From Mycoplasmataceae bacterium (GTDB taxonomy: Bacteria; Bacillota_I; Bacilli_A; Mycoplasmatales; Mycoplasmoidaceae), in the NCBI GenBank assembly GCA_031290395.1, contig JAITNN010000018.1, positions 1 to 64,000 of the forward strand: a stretch of 64,000 bases of DNA. Reading direction: 5' to 3'. Under the pieces are notes generated by a model. That model saw nothing but the letters and a program-made list of their open reading frames with translations, was not told where the DNA came from and did no database searches. A program made the translations under genes and the position numbers. The stretch's first letter is position 1; each line of letters starts with the position of its first letter. Positions 11,846-24,846 of the stretch are shown piece after piece.

Positions 11846-12548
11846 GTTCAATCAAGTGTCATTTAAATATGGCAATAATATTATTTTAGATACATTTACT
11901 AAATCATTCCCATCAAACACAATAAATTGCATTATTGGTCCAAGTAGCGCTGGTAAAACAACAATGTTGAATATTATTGCCAACACTTTGAAACCACAGC
12001 AAGGTAAGATTGAAGGCTTAGATAAAAATGTTTCATATTTATTCCAAGATGAACGTCTCATTAATGAAATCACGGTATACAAAAACTTAGACTTTATCTT
12101 AAAAAGTGTCTATCCCGACTCCGAAACAAGATACAAACTAATTATGAATGGCTTAAAGAGTGTTGATCTACAAGGCACTCAAGATATGTTCCCTAGTCAA
12201 CTGAGTGGTAGTATGAAGCGTAGATTAGCAATGTTACGAGCATTCTTATATCCAAGCAAAGTCTTATTAATGGATGAACCATTTACAGGGTTAGACATTA
12301 ATATCAAACAACAAATCATTAAACTATTTATTACTTTGTGAAACAAGGATAAGAGAACCGTCTTCTTTGTTAGTCACAACTTAGATGAAGCATTAAGTGT
12401 ATCTAATAATATTTACATTATGAGTAAAAAACCAATGAAAATGATCGATGAATTCAAAATTAAGAGCTCGCAAAACAAACGTCAATTGTATAACAAGGAC
12501 CTTATACAAATAAAAAAGCAATTGCTACAAACAATTGCTAAATGATAA
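11838..12548 (+). CDS. ABC transporter ATP-binding protein, NitT/TauT type
   Basis: A 236-residue ATPase. Walker A is G-P-S-S-A-G-K-T-T (about residues 34-42), the Q-loop is in F-Q-D-E-R-L, the signature is Q-L-S-G-S-M-K-R-R (LSGGQ with the second G replaced by S), Walker B is V-L-L-M-D-E-P-F, and the switch histidine is in F-V-S-H-N. It pairs with the preceding permease. No substrate-binding protein gene lies next to it; the nearby lipoprotein on the other strand does not look like one. The last 30 bases double as a terminator for the opposite strand. Confidence 0.9.
12512..12539 (-). terminator. Minus-strand terminator inside the 3' end of the ATPase gene
   Basis: AGCAATTG (12517-12524) and CAATTGCT (12532-12539) form a hairpin. 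On the minus strand it is followed by six U (complement of 12512-12517). It would end the transcript of the convergent lipoprotein gene. Confidence 0.7.
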
Positions 12549-12563
12549 TTTTATCCTAAGCCT

Positions 12564-12994
12564 CTATGCTGGGATACCACTAACATGTAATATAAGTGGT
12601 TCAATTTTGGCAGGCAATTCTTTTGAAGTTCCACTTACCAATGTAATGCGACAGTCTTTCCCGTTATCTGCTGCTGTGAAGTTTGACCAAACAAATGAAT
12701 ATCAACTATTGTCCGGCGTTGGGGTTTCATTTGCTTCAACATCTCAAATTCCGCCATCGACCCCAGTCATTATTCAGATGGCCTTTGCTTCAACATCTGC
12801 AACGAAGCATTGCTCACCTTTGGTATTATAAATGCCTATATCAATAGCCCCCCCACCGCGTTAATTTCAGATGTACTAGCAGCTTTGATTGTGAAATCTA
12901 TTTTAGCACAAGAGGTCAATGTTGGTGCTACAGCACAAGTCAACAATCCTAGGCCAAGGACTGATGGTATTAATGTTTTTATTAGTTTTTTCAT
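12564..12994 (-). pseudogene. Lipoprotein gene frameshifted at a poly-G tract (possibly phase-variable)
   Basis: The reverse strand starts M-K-K-L-I-K-T-L, followed by a signal peptide with possible lipoboxes (L-L-T-C and L-T-S-C within the first 30 residues). It then continues A-K-I-D-F-T-I-K-A-A. At a run of seven G (12848-12854) the frame hits a stop after a few codons. Shifting the frame there gives a long continuation (A-I-D-I-G-I-Y-N-T-K-G-E-Q..., ending V-S-G-I-P-A) to the TAG at 12564-12566. Eight or five G would restore one protein of about 143 residues. A homopolymer at the start of a surface protein is a typical slipped-strand switch; simple decay or a sequencing error cannot be excluded. 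The plus-strand frames here are shadows. Confidence 0.65.
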
Positions 12995-13033
12995 AAGACA
13001 AATATTATATCAATTCAAAGTACTAACCCATAT

Positions 13034-13065
13034 AAAAACCACTAGCCTAAAGGCTAATGGTTTTT
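13034..13065. terminator. Bidirectional terminator
   Basis: AAAAACCA...AGCC-TAAA-GGCT...TGGTTTTT makes a strong hairpin with A-tract and T-tract on either side. It lies after the ferredoxin gene and upstream of the lipoprotein start (both minus strand), so its main role is to end the ferredoxin transcript. Confidence 0.8.
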
Positions 13066-13081
13066 GTTGTTATTAAGCTTA

Positions 13082-13255
13082 TTAATTCTTAATAGCAGAT
13101 ACTGGGCAAACGCCAACACACGCACCACATTCAGTGCATTTGCTTGCATCAACAACCGCTTTACCATCTGCTAATTTAATCGCACCAACTGGGCAGCTTG
13201 CTTCACAAACTCCACAGCCAATACAAGAATCTTTATTTACATTTGCTTTAGCCAT
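13082..13255 (-). CDS. 2[4Fe-4S] ferredoxin
   Basis: A 57-residue bacterial-type ferredoxin with two motifs: C-I-G-C-G-V-C-E-A-S-C-P (about residues 10-21) and C-T-E-C-G-A-C-V-G-V-C-P (about 39-50). It is the likely electron carrier between PFOR and the hydrogenase. The ATG follows GGAGAA. The gene has its own terminator downstream and stands just after pheT on the same strand. Confidence 0.95.
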   Translation of the reverse strand: MAKANVNKDSCIGCGVCEASCPVGAIKLADGKAVVDASKCTECGACVGVCPVSAIKN

Positions 13256-13291
13256 TTTTTATTCTCCTAATAATGTGTTTTTCATTATATA

Positions 13292-15640
13292 TTATTTTCT
13301 AATGGCAGCATGGTTTTCTACCATTTGCTTTTCAATTTGTTGTAAATATGTATCGATCGTTTTTGTATTGAGACCTTGGACATTGTTAAACCTAAAACGA
13401 ATGGTATAAGAGATTTGTTCTTCATTAATTACATAACGATCGATAAATTCATAAGAATCAATAAAATTGAGTTTCTCTAGAGCATCCAATAAGTTGTTTA
13501 TCTTTTTCAATGGGTGAATGATAAACGAAACATCTTTATAAATCGGCATTAGATTATTGATTGATGTAAATTGGTGCGATGGTTTTACATAGAGTTTTAA
13601 AAGCATATCCAGATTTAATGTTAAACAGTAAACGACTTGATTTTGTAAATCAAACTGTTTTAAATTAGATGATTTAATTGAACCAATATAACCAACTAGT
13701 TGTCCATTCCATTGAATTGCTAGTAGTTCATTACTATAAAACACCGTACTATCACTAGTGGTAAAGTATTCAAACTTAGTGTTGAATAAATCAGCAATGA
13801 TGTTGGCTAAACCTTTTAAAGTATTAATGTTCATCACAATTTTGGAACCACAAATACGATCTAGATCAATAGTTGGTGGCGCTAACAGAGTTAAGTTTGT
13901 TTCAGTGTTGTTACTTGCATAAATCTTCTGAGTTTCAAAAATTGGTGATAATTTGGTTTTGTAAGAATTATTGTATTGATAAACTTCTAATAAACCATTA
14001 ATTAAATTAGTCCTTAAATACGAACGTTCCACATTGTGAGCATTTTCAATTTTAATGAATTTAGAATATTTAAACACATTGAAAGATTTTAATTGTGTTT
14101 CGTTAGTCAAGTTATAAGTCTTTACTTCGCTAAAATAATTAGCATTAAGTAATGACTTTAACATGTTAATTAATTCATATTCCACATTTTTATGGGTTGT
14201 ATTAATTACACCAACAACTGGTTCTATTGGTAATTCATTAACATTTAGGAATTTGGTAATCTCCTCACTAATGTCTTGTGAAGTTTTCACATCAAGACGA
14301 TTCAGCGGAACAAGACATATGTTATTTTCAAATTCGTATCCTAAGTGTCTTAAATTAGCTTGAATAATATCTGGTTGTAGTTTAACACCAAGAATCTTAT
14401 TAATGTAATTAAAATCTACATCAATTTTAATTTGTGGTTGTTCTTTTAAATTTAATGATGGGTAACTAACTTGATATCCAGAAAATTGTTCATAAATGCA
14501 ATGCAATGTTAATTTCACTAAATAGTTTGAAACTACCTTAGAAAAGCGATGGGCCGCATCAGTTTTAATATCTAAGCGTTGTGACGTATTGCGAATGTTC
14601 ACAAAGTTAAAGTTAGCCACTTCAATTAAAATATCTTTTGTAGAATCGGTTAGTCCAAATTCTATCGATCCAAGGATCCCACCCAGGCAAATAATTTTGT
14701 CATCTGATTTAATCACAATGTCGTGTGGCGACAATCTATATGTCTTACCATCAAATCCAACAATACTATCATTTTCATTGGCACGTTTAACATCTAATGA
14801 ATTACTAATTTTTGTAGAGTCATAAACCGCCGTTGGAATATTAGTTAATAAAGTCACATAAGCCAAACGATCTAATGTATTATTGATGGGTTTAACTCCA
14901 TTATTTATCAATAAGCCCTTCAACAATCAAGATGATTTAGTGTGAGGAATATCTTTAATTTTGATTGTGGCAATACCATTAGCAATGTTTTCATCATATG
15001 TCAATGCAATGTCTTCTTTAAATGTACCTTTAAACTCGTCAACTTTAGGTCAAACAAATTCCCATTTAAAGTATGCTACCAATTCTTGACACAACGCTAA
15101 AACGCCATTCAAATCATTACGATTTGACGGTACTGTGAGCTCGTAAATGGTATCGTCAAGTCCAATGTATTTTTCGATGTCCGTATCACCAACAATCGCA
15201 TCATCTAATAAAATAATGCCACTAGCATCTTCGTTTGTTTGAAAGGCTATATGTGGTGTTAATTCACCATAAGCACATAGCATGCCTTGGGATAATACTC
15301 CACGCAATTCTTTATATTCTATCACTCGTCCATCATGTAACTTTGCACCGTTGAGTGCCACAATGACTTTTTTCTTTTCAGCAACATTTGGTGCACCACA
15401 CACAATATTGTTAACGTTGTCAGTGTTATCAATTTTAACTTCACAAATATGTAATTTATCAGCGTTAGGATGTTGACTAACTTTAATAATTTGCCCAATC
15501 ACTAAATTATTGGTCTTAGGATGTTTAATAATCCTTTCGACTTCAATACCAATAGTACTACAAGCATCAGTAAATTGTTGATCATCAACTGCATGAATTT
15601 TTGGAAGGAACTTACCAATTAAATATTTGGAAACAATCAT
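13292..15640 (-). CDS. pheT: Phenylalanine--tRNA ligase, beta subunit
   Basis: A 782-residue protein, normal for PheT, read through several TGA Trp codons. It begins M-I-V-S-K-Y-L-I. The tRNA-binding (EMAP-like) domain is around residues 40-150 (V-I-G-Q-I-I-K-V, then H-P-N-A-D-K-L-H-I-C), followed by the B3/B4 editing region, the B5 domain, the catalytic-like core and the C-terminal anticodon-binding (ferredoxin-fold) domain ending near R-F-R-F-N-N-V-Q-G-L. The start lies one base after the pheS stop codon, with AGGAAGG upstream. Confidence 0.93.
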
Positions 15641-15641
15641 G

Positions 15642-16664
15642 TTAGTTTTCCTTCCTAAATTGGTTTAAAACTCTAAAGTCATTGTTATACAAATCACGAA
15701 TATCAGTAAAACCATATTTTAGCATTGCAATACGATCAATTCCCAAACCAGCAGCTAAAGCTGACTTAATGGAAATATTTGAATTTTTTAAAACATTTTC
15801 ATGAAGCATTCCAGCACCAAGGATTTCAATTCAACCAGTTTGTTTGCACATTGGGCAACCTTTACCACGACACTTTGGACATGTCATGTCAACTTCAAAT
15901 GATGGTTCAGTGAATGGAAAATATGATAAACGAAACCGGGTTTGAACATTTTCACCAAACAAATGTTTTAAGAGACTACTAATTAATCATTTTAAGTTTC
16001 TTAAATTTAGTCCATCTCGCGCTCAAACTATATCAACTTGGTTGAATTGATGGCTATGAGTTGCATCGTCCTCATCATTACGATAAACATTACCAAAGGT
16101 GACAACTCTAATATCGGCATTTTGGTTGTTTTCTAAAACTTGTGAAGTAATTGCTGTGCAGTGAGTTCGCAACATGGTTGTCGCATTAATAAAAAAAGAA
16201 TCTTGGTAACTTCGGGCTGGATGGTTAATATCAATATTTAGATTATCAAAATTATATTTTGTGGAAACTACTTCATCACCAGACACAACTTGAAAGTCTA
16301 AAGATTTGAAAAATTCCAAAATTTGGTTAGTAATTAAAGTTAAAGGAGTTAAACCACCTTTAGTTAGGTTAACATTGTCAATGTTAATATCATAATCAAC
16401 TTTGTGCTGTTTGTTTTCACTTTCAATTCGTACTTTGACTAAAACTTCATCAATGATTGTGTTGATCTCGTTTTTGAAAATATTAACAAAGTTGCCAATG
16501 TCTTTCTTTTCAGTAATTGGTGCTAATTTTAATTCTTCATAAATTGGCGAAACATATTTATTAATAAAAATATTCCTAATTTCAACAATTTGTGTTTCGT
16601 TCAAACCTTCTTGGAGTTTTTCTTTGAGTTCTTTTAATATTTTGTTTGTATCAATGCTTTTCAT
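15642..16664 (-). CDS. pheS: Phenylalanine--tRNA ligase, alpha subunit
   Basis: A 340-residue class II aminoacyl-tRNA synthetase subunit. An N-terminal helical region is followed by the catalytic core: [10 protein letters not shown] motif 2 region, [17 protein letters not shown], and [13 protein letters not shown] motif 3. A cysteine cluster, [12 protein letters not shown], typical of many bacterial PheS, sits before G-W-I-E-I-L-G-A-G. It forms a two-gene unit with pheT. A -10-like TATAAT lies about 20 bases upstream of the ATG. Confidence 0.94.
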
Positions 16665-16742
16665 CTTGACTTAATTAATTTGTAATTATAAACAACATAA
16701 TTAATATGTTAAAATTATCAAACGATTATATTAGGAGTGGAT

Positions 16743-17285
16743 ATGAAATGTGCAATTATTGTTGTCGATATGCTAAATGACTTTGTTACTGGTAAATTAA
16801 CTTGTGAACGAGCTTTAGGAACTATTAAGCCTAATCAAAAATTGATTATGGCAGCTAGAAAAAAGCAAATACCAGTAATCTTTGCAAATGACGCACATAT
16901 AAAAGGCCTTGATAATGAACTTAAATTATGAGGTGATCATGCCATTGTTGGGACTAGAGGTGCTCAAGTCATTAATGAACTAAAACCAACTAGCAAAGAT
17001 TACATTGTTCCCAAACGTCGTTATAGTGGTTTCTTCCAAACCGATTTACAATTACTATTAACTGAACTACAAATCGACACTTTAATTATCACTGGATTGC
17101 ACACTCATATGTGCGTTCGTCATACCACTGCGGATGCATATAATTGGGGTTATAAGATTATTATTCCTAAAGATGCAACTGATAGCTTTACCAAAGAAGA
17201 CTATGAATATGGATTGAATTATTTAAAAACATGTTATGGCGCTGAAATTACCACCGTAGAAAATATAATTAAAAATTGAAAGTAG
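16743..17285 (+). CDS. Isochorismatase-family hydrolase, probable nicotinamidase
   Basis: A 180-residue cysteine hydrolase. The catalytic triad is visible: Asp in V-V-D-M-L-N-D-F (about residue 9), Lys in P-K-R-R-Y-S-G-F, and Cys in T-H-M-C-V-R-H-T. In Mycoplasma such a protein usually converts nicotinamide to nicotinate for NAD synthesis. The ATG at 16743 is chosen because AGGAG lies just upstream; the GTG at 16737 overlaps that site. It is followed closely by lysS. The exact substrate is inferred. Confidence 0.75.
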
Positions 17286-17290
17286 AGAAT

Positions 17291-18762
<1,472 letters not shown>

Positions 18763-18763
<1 letters not shown>

Positions 18764-19773
18764 TGGCTTTCAATTTTTTCCCAACTAACTATAAACCACT
18801 CTATGATCAAACGCGAACTCGTGGATACATCTCGCGTTACCACAAATTGTTAAGTGAAGCAATCGTTAAAAACTTTAACGCCATTCATATTGATGTTCCT
18901 TTTGTCTCTAATGTTGTTGACTCATGGAACGCTTATACAAGTGGTATGCGATTAATCACTTTTGATAACAAACATACTAGCGAAGTGAACGAAGTAATGT
19001 ATGATATTGGTAATTATTTGCATCACATTATCCAATCCACCATTACAAATTCCGATTCTTCAATTTATGCATATGCACCCTTAATTAATCGAGATGCCAA
19101 TGAAGAACTTGGACATTCAATCGTGACACAAAATTTTTACATTGAATTAAAATTCATCGATCAAGAGAATGTGAAACAGCAAATTTTACCGACAATTAAA
19201 AACGTGATTGGAATAATTGACCAAATTAACAAAGATATATCATTTGTTGATATTGGTAAAATGCTTTATTCACATCAAATGATGAATTATGTTTCTATTG
19301 ATGAAATTGCAAAACTATATCCTTTGTTGTCATTGCGTGCTGGTGTTAATCAATATGTCGCTACCAATGGTCCTACTGCTGTGCAAGGGCTTTACAAGAC
19401 GCTTTCCAACGGCAAACAGCTTGCTAAAGGATTACCAACTTGCGATGACTATGAGTTGTCTACTGTACTATTTGTTCTTAATAAAACAACTAATTCCGTT
19501 ATGCCAATTGTCAAAGTTTCACCACGACCAAATGTAGAATTAATCAAAAAACAATTGATATTGGATTTACCAAATGCACTTCAAGAACAAATCTATAATA
19601 AAACACTTTTTGATGAATCTAAAGGTTCAAGTCAAACTATGGGTATTCAGATTTTCTTTTCCAACTTAATGCTAATTAACCTTCATAAAGCCCACCTTTC
19701 TGAAGTGGTGCATTCAGCGTGATCACATGAATTTATTAAATATCTTAAAGAGAATAAAATTGAGGTAATGTAG
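18763..19773 (+). CDS. Divergent AsnA-like (aspartate--ammonia ligase) protein
   Basis: A 336-residue protein that follows the AsnA fold pattern along its length: an N-terminal class II synthetase-like part, L-I-N-R-D-A-N near E-E-L-G-H-S, Y-P-L-L-S-L-R-A-G-V, and a C-terminal stretch Q-T-M-G-I-Q-I-F-F-S-N with L-S-E-V. In E. coli AsnA the equivalent of the last stretch is Q-T-I-G-G-G-I-G-Q-S-R, which carries a catalytic Arg, and the central motif is V-D-Q-W-D-W-E. Here both are altered (no Gly-rich loop, no Arg; T-Q-N-F-Y-I-E). It may have lost asparagine synthetase activity or changed substrate. It overlaps lysS by one base and is followed at once by the DUF2779 gene. Confidence 0.6.
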
Positions 19774-21719
19774 TGATTGCTTTTAATAAACCAAAATACA
19801 TTCGTAAATATGATTACATTTATTATTTTACGCGCCCGCAAAATCAATGATTTATTAAAAGTAATATTTTAGAAGAATTCATCAATAAAAAAATTAGCGA
19901 ACTAAAACCCAAAATTGAGGTAGAAGATGATGATGCAGAAAACGAAGGTATCTCTTTTGATCCACTAGAAATTCTAAAGGAACTTAAATCTGAAAATCTA
20001 GAGATAGATCAAACTGACCCTAAGGTGCACGAAGGTAATATCATTGATAAAAAAGCACGTGAATTTATTCATTGAAAATTCCGTAGTCTTAAAGTTGTTG
20101 ATTTTGATGATGTCTATAAGGATAATCGTGATTTAGACTTTAGAGCAAATGAAACTAAAAAATTTTTAGAAAAAGATAATTACATCTTATTCCAACCAGT
20201 CTTTATTTATGACAATAAGGCAATTGCTTTACCAGATGCATTTATAAAAGAAAAAGGTAAATATTATTTAGTTGAAGTAAAAGGCACTAGTAAACCAAAG
20301 CCTCAACACTTCGTTGACATCGTCTACCAACAACATGTAATTAATCGTGTGTTAAGCGCATATGATGAATTTATAAGTAATTATTATTTGTGTCTTGTAA
20401 AATATGCCAAAGGTGACAAAGGATCTGTAGAATTCGCAATGACAGAGCACATTCCGATCAACCCTAAAGGTGGCATTGACTGATCCAAGAAAGACCAAGA
20501 AACATTATTCCCCGGTATGCAAAGATATAGTGACCAAGCCATCAAATATCGTGGAGAGAAGCGTTTAGGCAGCGATTCTGACGCGACAATTAAAGAGTTG
20601 TTGCAAGGAGACACTTCCAAGCTAGATAATCGAAAAATGAAGGTTTATGAAGCTCACATCGCATCTTTACTTGACGACAATTGTTTCCAAACTATCATTG
20701 ATGAACTAATTGCTTATAAACCGAAAGAACCAAGTTTAGTCCCTGATATGGTTCATTTTAAAACTTGGTTCAAAGATTATTCATTTCTTAATTTATTACG
20801 CACATATTACGCTAATAATCATGACTATCCCTCAATTTGTTGATCAGGTTTTGTATTCCCTATCAAAAACCAAGTTGTTGCTTATGAACAACATTTAAAT
20901 ACCGAAACATCCATAAAGAATTTTTTAATTAGTGAAGCAAATGAAGCAAGACAAAACGAACTTTTACGATTCTTTAGTGGCTTTTATAATTCGCTTTATG
21001 GTAGTTTCGCCCAAGGTGTGTATAAAATTAATGAAACCAAAACTCATCTTAGTAAACTAAAATCTAAAAAAGTTTATTTTGATTTTGAGAGTATTAACCC
21101 CGCCACTAGAGTTATTGATGATACGACACCTTACACACAAATAGTGACCCAGGTGTCTATCATTAGAGATGATGGTCGAGGAATAAAAGATGCTAAGTCT
21201 AATAATATTGTCATTGATCCACTTACAATAAGTAAAAATGATTTTAAAAACATCATTGATAGCATTTATGCCGGGATTGATTACAGTTATGTTGTTTACA
21301 ACAAATCTTTTGAATGTAGCCGATTGAACGAGATGGCTGCATACTTGAATGATGAACATTACTTTAGTAAGGTTAAAACAATTAACGAGAATATTTATGA
21401 CCTTGCTGAATTATTTGATCCAAGGAAGAATTTAATCACTATCGTTGGGTTACATGGTAATTACTCTATCAAGAATGTTTTGCCAATCGTGGAACAATAT
21501 GCTCTTGATATTTTTGAACAAACTGGATGTAAGAACTACCATTCCTTTGAATTAATCCAAAATGGTGGACAGGCTTTAAATCAAACTAGCCGTCGTTTCT
21601 TTAATCTTGTGAACGACGAACAATGGCACACTATTGTGAGTCATTTAAAGGCATATTGTGAAAATGATGTTAGGGCCATGATTGCCGTGGAATACTATGC
21701 AAAAAGAATATTGTTATAG
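19773..21719 (+). CDS. DUF2779-domain protein (RNase H-like nuclease fold)
   Basis: A 648-residue cytoplasmic protein. The GTG start at 19773 has GAGGT six bases upstream and overlaps the preceding stop by one base. The middle part carries a restriction-like segment (L-P-D-A-F, then Y-Y-L-V-E-V-K-G-T-S). The last 230 residues match DUF2779: Y-F-D-F-E-S-I (acidic residues of an exonuclease-like site), V-V-Y-N-K-S-F-E, and Y-C-E-N-D-V-R-A-M. Both halves therefore look nucleolytic. Homologues of similar length are common in mycoplasmas with unknown role; DNA or RNA processing or defence are possible. Confidence 0.7.
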
Positions 21720-21767
21720 TAAATCCAGTGTTATTTATATAATTACTACTCAATATTAGGAGAAATC

Positions 21768-21929
21768 ATGGCACAAAAAAGATACGTAAGATTAGAATGC
21801 ACTGTTTGTCATAGCATTAATTATTTAACAAAGAGAAATCCTAAATCTGAGCCAGAAAAATTAGAACTTAAGAAGTTTTGTAGTCGTTGTCGTAAAGTTA
21901 CATTGCATAAAGAAACTAAGGCTAAATAA
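21768..21929 (+). CDS. rpmG: 50S ribosomal protein L33
   Basis: A 53-residue basic protein with two zinc-ribbon pairs, C-T-V-C and C-S-R-C, starting M-A-Q-K-R-Y-V-R-L. AGGAG precedes the ATG. The stop overlaps the start of the M24 peptidase gene (TAATG). Confidence 0.9.
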   Translation: MAQKRYVRLECTVCHSINYLTKRNPKSEPEKLELKKFCSRCRKVTLHKETKAK

Positions 21930-22981
21930 TGTTTCAAAAGAAACAAGCGTTATTAGATCTTATCAAATCGCACAAAGCTGATAGCCTCATATCAATATCG
22001 CCAATTAATCGTATGTGGTTGTTAGAGGATGTGTATTCAGATTTTTGTTTGTTTGTTTGTAAAAATAATGAAATTCATGCATTCGTTGATATACGAGATT
22101 TCCAAAACATTCAACTAAAGTTCAAACACATCACACCACATCTATATCATAGTATTGATTCTTGATTAACTTTTTGTAAAGAATTAAAACTACAAAATAC
22201 CATCTTTGAATCAAACCAAGTTTATTATGATGACTTTAATAATTTTATCAAGCCAGTTTGCAAGAAGTTAATTCCAATTAACGGTGATGACTTAAGAATT
22301 GTAAAAACTCCTAAAGAATTATCACGAATGCAAAAATCAGCTGACATTACTTGCGAAGCTGTTAACCATTTAAAAAAATGAGTGAAAGTTGGTATGACTG
22401 AAAATCAAGTCGCTAACGAATTTTATAGACTCGTTATGTCTAAAGGTGCAAGTGGTCTAGCCTTCCCAACAATAGTTGGCTTTGGCGAAAATTCAGCCAA
22501 CATTCATGGTACACCAACAGATCGTAAGTTGAAACATAATGAAGTTATTTTGATGGATTGTGGTTGCGTTTATAAAGGGTATTATTCCGATATGACTAGA
22601 GTTTGATGAATTGGTAAATTACCAGAAAAAGCAATGATAATGTATCAAACGGTTCTTGCGGCTAATGAGTTAGGCATTAAAAAAGTTAAAGCTGGAATGA
22701 CTGGAATGCAATTAGATAAGATATGTCGTGATTATGTTCGTGAAAATTGAAACGGTTATGAATTACCTCACGGCACAGGCCACGGTGTTGGTTTGCAAAT
22801 TCATGAAAATCCTCGTGCTAATAAAACTTATAATGGCAAGCTTGTGGAAAATAGCGTTGTTACAATTGAACCAGGAATTTACGATCAAGAAATTTGTGGT
22901 GTAAGAATCGAAGATTCAGTTGTTATAACGAAAACTGGTTGTAAAGTTTTAACTGCCAAGTGTCCAAAAATTTGAAAATAA
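21929..22981 (+). CDS. Xaa-Pro aminopeptidase-like M24 metallopeptidase
   Basis: A 350-residue enzyme with a creatinase-like N-terminal domain (about 1-115) and the M24 pita-bread fold. Metal ligands are visible: Asp in L-M-D-C-G, Asp in Y-S-D-M-T-R, His in G-T-G-H-G-V-G, Glu in T-I-E-P-G-I-Y and Glu in R-I-E-D-S-V-V. It removes N-terminal residues next to proline in peptides taken up by the cell. Translationally coupled to rpmG. Convergent with pepF, 5 bases apart, with no clear terminator between them. Confidence 0.88.
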
Positions 22982-22986
22982 GTAAA

Positions 22987-24801
22987 TTAGGCTATTTTAT
23001 TTAAACGTTGAATTCATTGATCAATAATTTTTTTAGTTTCACTATAGACCTGATTGTCATTTAAATCAACGCCTAATAATTTAATGGTGTCCAAAGGCGA
23101 TAAAGAAGATCCGCTTGAAAGAAAATCAAAGTATTTACTAATAGTGTTTTTATCACCTTTATGAATTTTATATGCTACATTGATGGCAACAATTTGACCA
23201 ATCGCATATTTATATACATAAAAATTACCAGCATAAAAATGTGGAATCCTTAAGATGGTTGATTGTGAAAAACTATAAGGTTCTTGGTGAATCTTGTTTT
23301 TCATATCTTGAGCAATACCTTGATATTTATCAATCATTGTTAAATAAATTTGCTTAACGGCTTCTTTAGTGAATGGTTTAGACTCGTTGACATATTCATT
23401 TAACAAATATTCTGTATTACTAAAAATAATTTGTCTAGAAACAGTTGCGAAGAAATTATTAATCATTTCATCTAAAATCATTTTGCTCATTTCGAAATCA
23501 TTACGATATTTGTCTAATAAATAATATGATAGTAACATTTCATTTGTAATGGACGCGATCTCGGCATAAAAAATTGAAACATCGGTATAAATGTCCTGCT
23601 TTTTATTAATATATAGTGAGTTCATTGAATGCCCTAACTCGTGTGCAATTGTGGAAACAGAACGAATTGAATTATCAAAATTCATAGATATGTAATATTT
23701 ACTAAGACCTTTGGTACCATCAATTGAATAAGCGCCTTGCTGTTTCCCTGGCTTTGGCATCCAAGAAATCCACCGTTCATTAAATGCTGTTTGAATATTC
23801 TTAACATATTCAACACCCAATGGTTTGAAAGCATTAAGAATAATTCCCTTAGTTTCTTCAATAGTAAATTTAATTTCTTTTTTGTTGAGATCAACTGTTT
23901 TATCCCACGGTTCTAATTGAGAGATCTTCAATTGTTTTTTTAATAACTTATTAACAGTATTACGATATTTAATGAATGATGTTTTGTATTGTTCAGTATT
24001 TTTATAGAGTTTTGTAATTAGTTTTTCATCAATCTCGTCACTAAAAGCTGTAGCACCAACATAATCTTTAAACTTATGTATCTTGCTTGATGTATTTAGC
24101 ATCAAATAGTTGTAATATAAAGTTTGGGTGAAGGTATTTTCATAATTATGATAAGCTTCGTTAAAGTTTATTCAAGTAGACTTACGAATATCTCGATCTT
24201 TATGTTTAATGTTGATCATTACATCAGCAATTGTTTTTAATGGGATCTGTTTACCTTTGTTATCAATTGCATTTTTAAATTTAACTTCGCTATCATTCAA
24301 GGTTGAAAAAATTTGACTAAAGCCACCATTAACAATACCCATAGTTGATAAAACTTTTTGTTCCTCATCAGATAAAATGTGGGGCTTAGTTCTGAAAGTT
24401 AATTCAAAATCCCTATCGTAATGTTTTATTTTTGGGTCTTTTAAATACTTACGTATTAAAGATTCATTTTTGACAATCTCATTTGTCAAATTAGATAATT
24501 GGACATGAAACTTGTTACTATCGTTAGACATTTTTTGTGATCAGGCAATTCACTTCTGATTCGTAAGATCTTCATTGTAATTATTGCTAACATAATTGCC
24601 AACACGATTTGATAATATTTCATATTCGTCATCTAGCAATAACCATTTTTTAAAGTTGGATAAGCTCTTTAAAAAATGTGGATAAATTTTTAAAATTTCA
24701 TTTTGTTTGTTCAACCATTGTTGATATAGTTGATCAAAACTACTACCGTTTAGGATTGCTTCCAAATCCCATGTATACTTTGAGTTACCTGTGTGTTTCA
24801 T
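22987..24801 (-). CDS. pepF: Oligoendopeptidase F (M3 family)
   Basis: A 604-residue zinc endopeptidase read through several TGA Trp codons. The zinc motif H-E-L-G-H-S-M-N-S sits near residue 380, with the third ligand Glu in the following F-Y-A-E-I-A-S. The C-terminal substrate-binding segment I-P-H-F-Y-A-G-N-F-Y-V-Y-K-Y-A-I-G is typical. It degrades imported oligopeptides in the cytosol. No Shine-Dalgarno precedes the ATG; a -10-like TATATT lies about 10 bases upstream, so the mRNA may have almost no leader. Confidence 0.93.
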
Positions 24802-24846
24802 ATAATTAATTAATATAATGATTTTAAATTAAAAATTAGGAATACT

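Noticed and set aside
12535-13076. Two plus-strand ORFs after the ABC ATPase, one resembling an exported protein
   Set aside because: They are complements of the minus-strand lipoprotein gene, which has the true signal peptide and lipobox and its own terminator.
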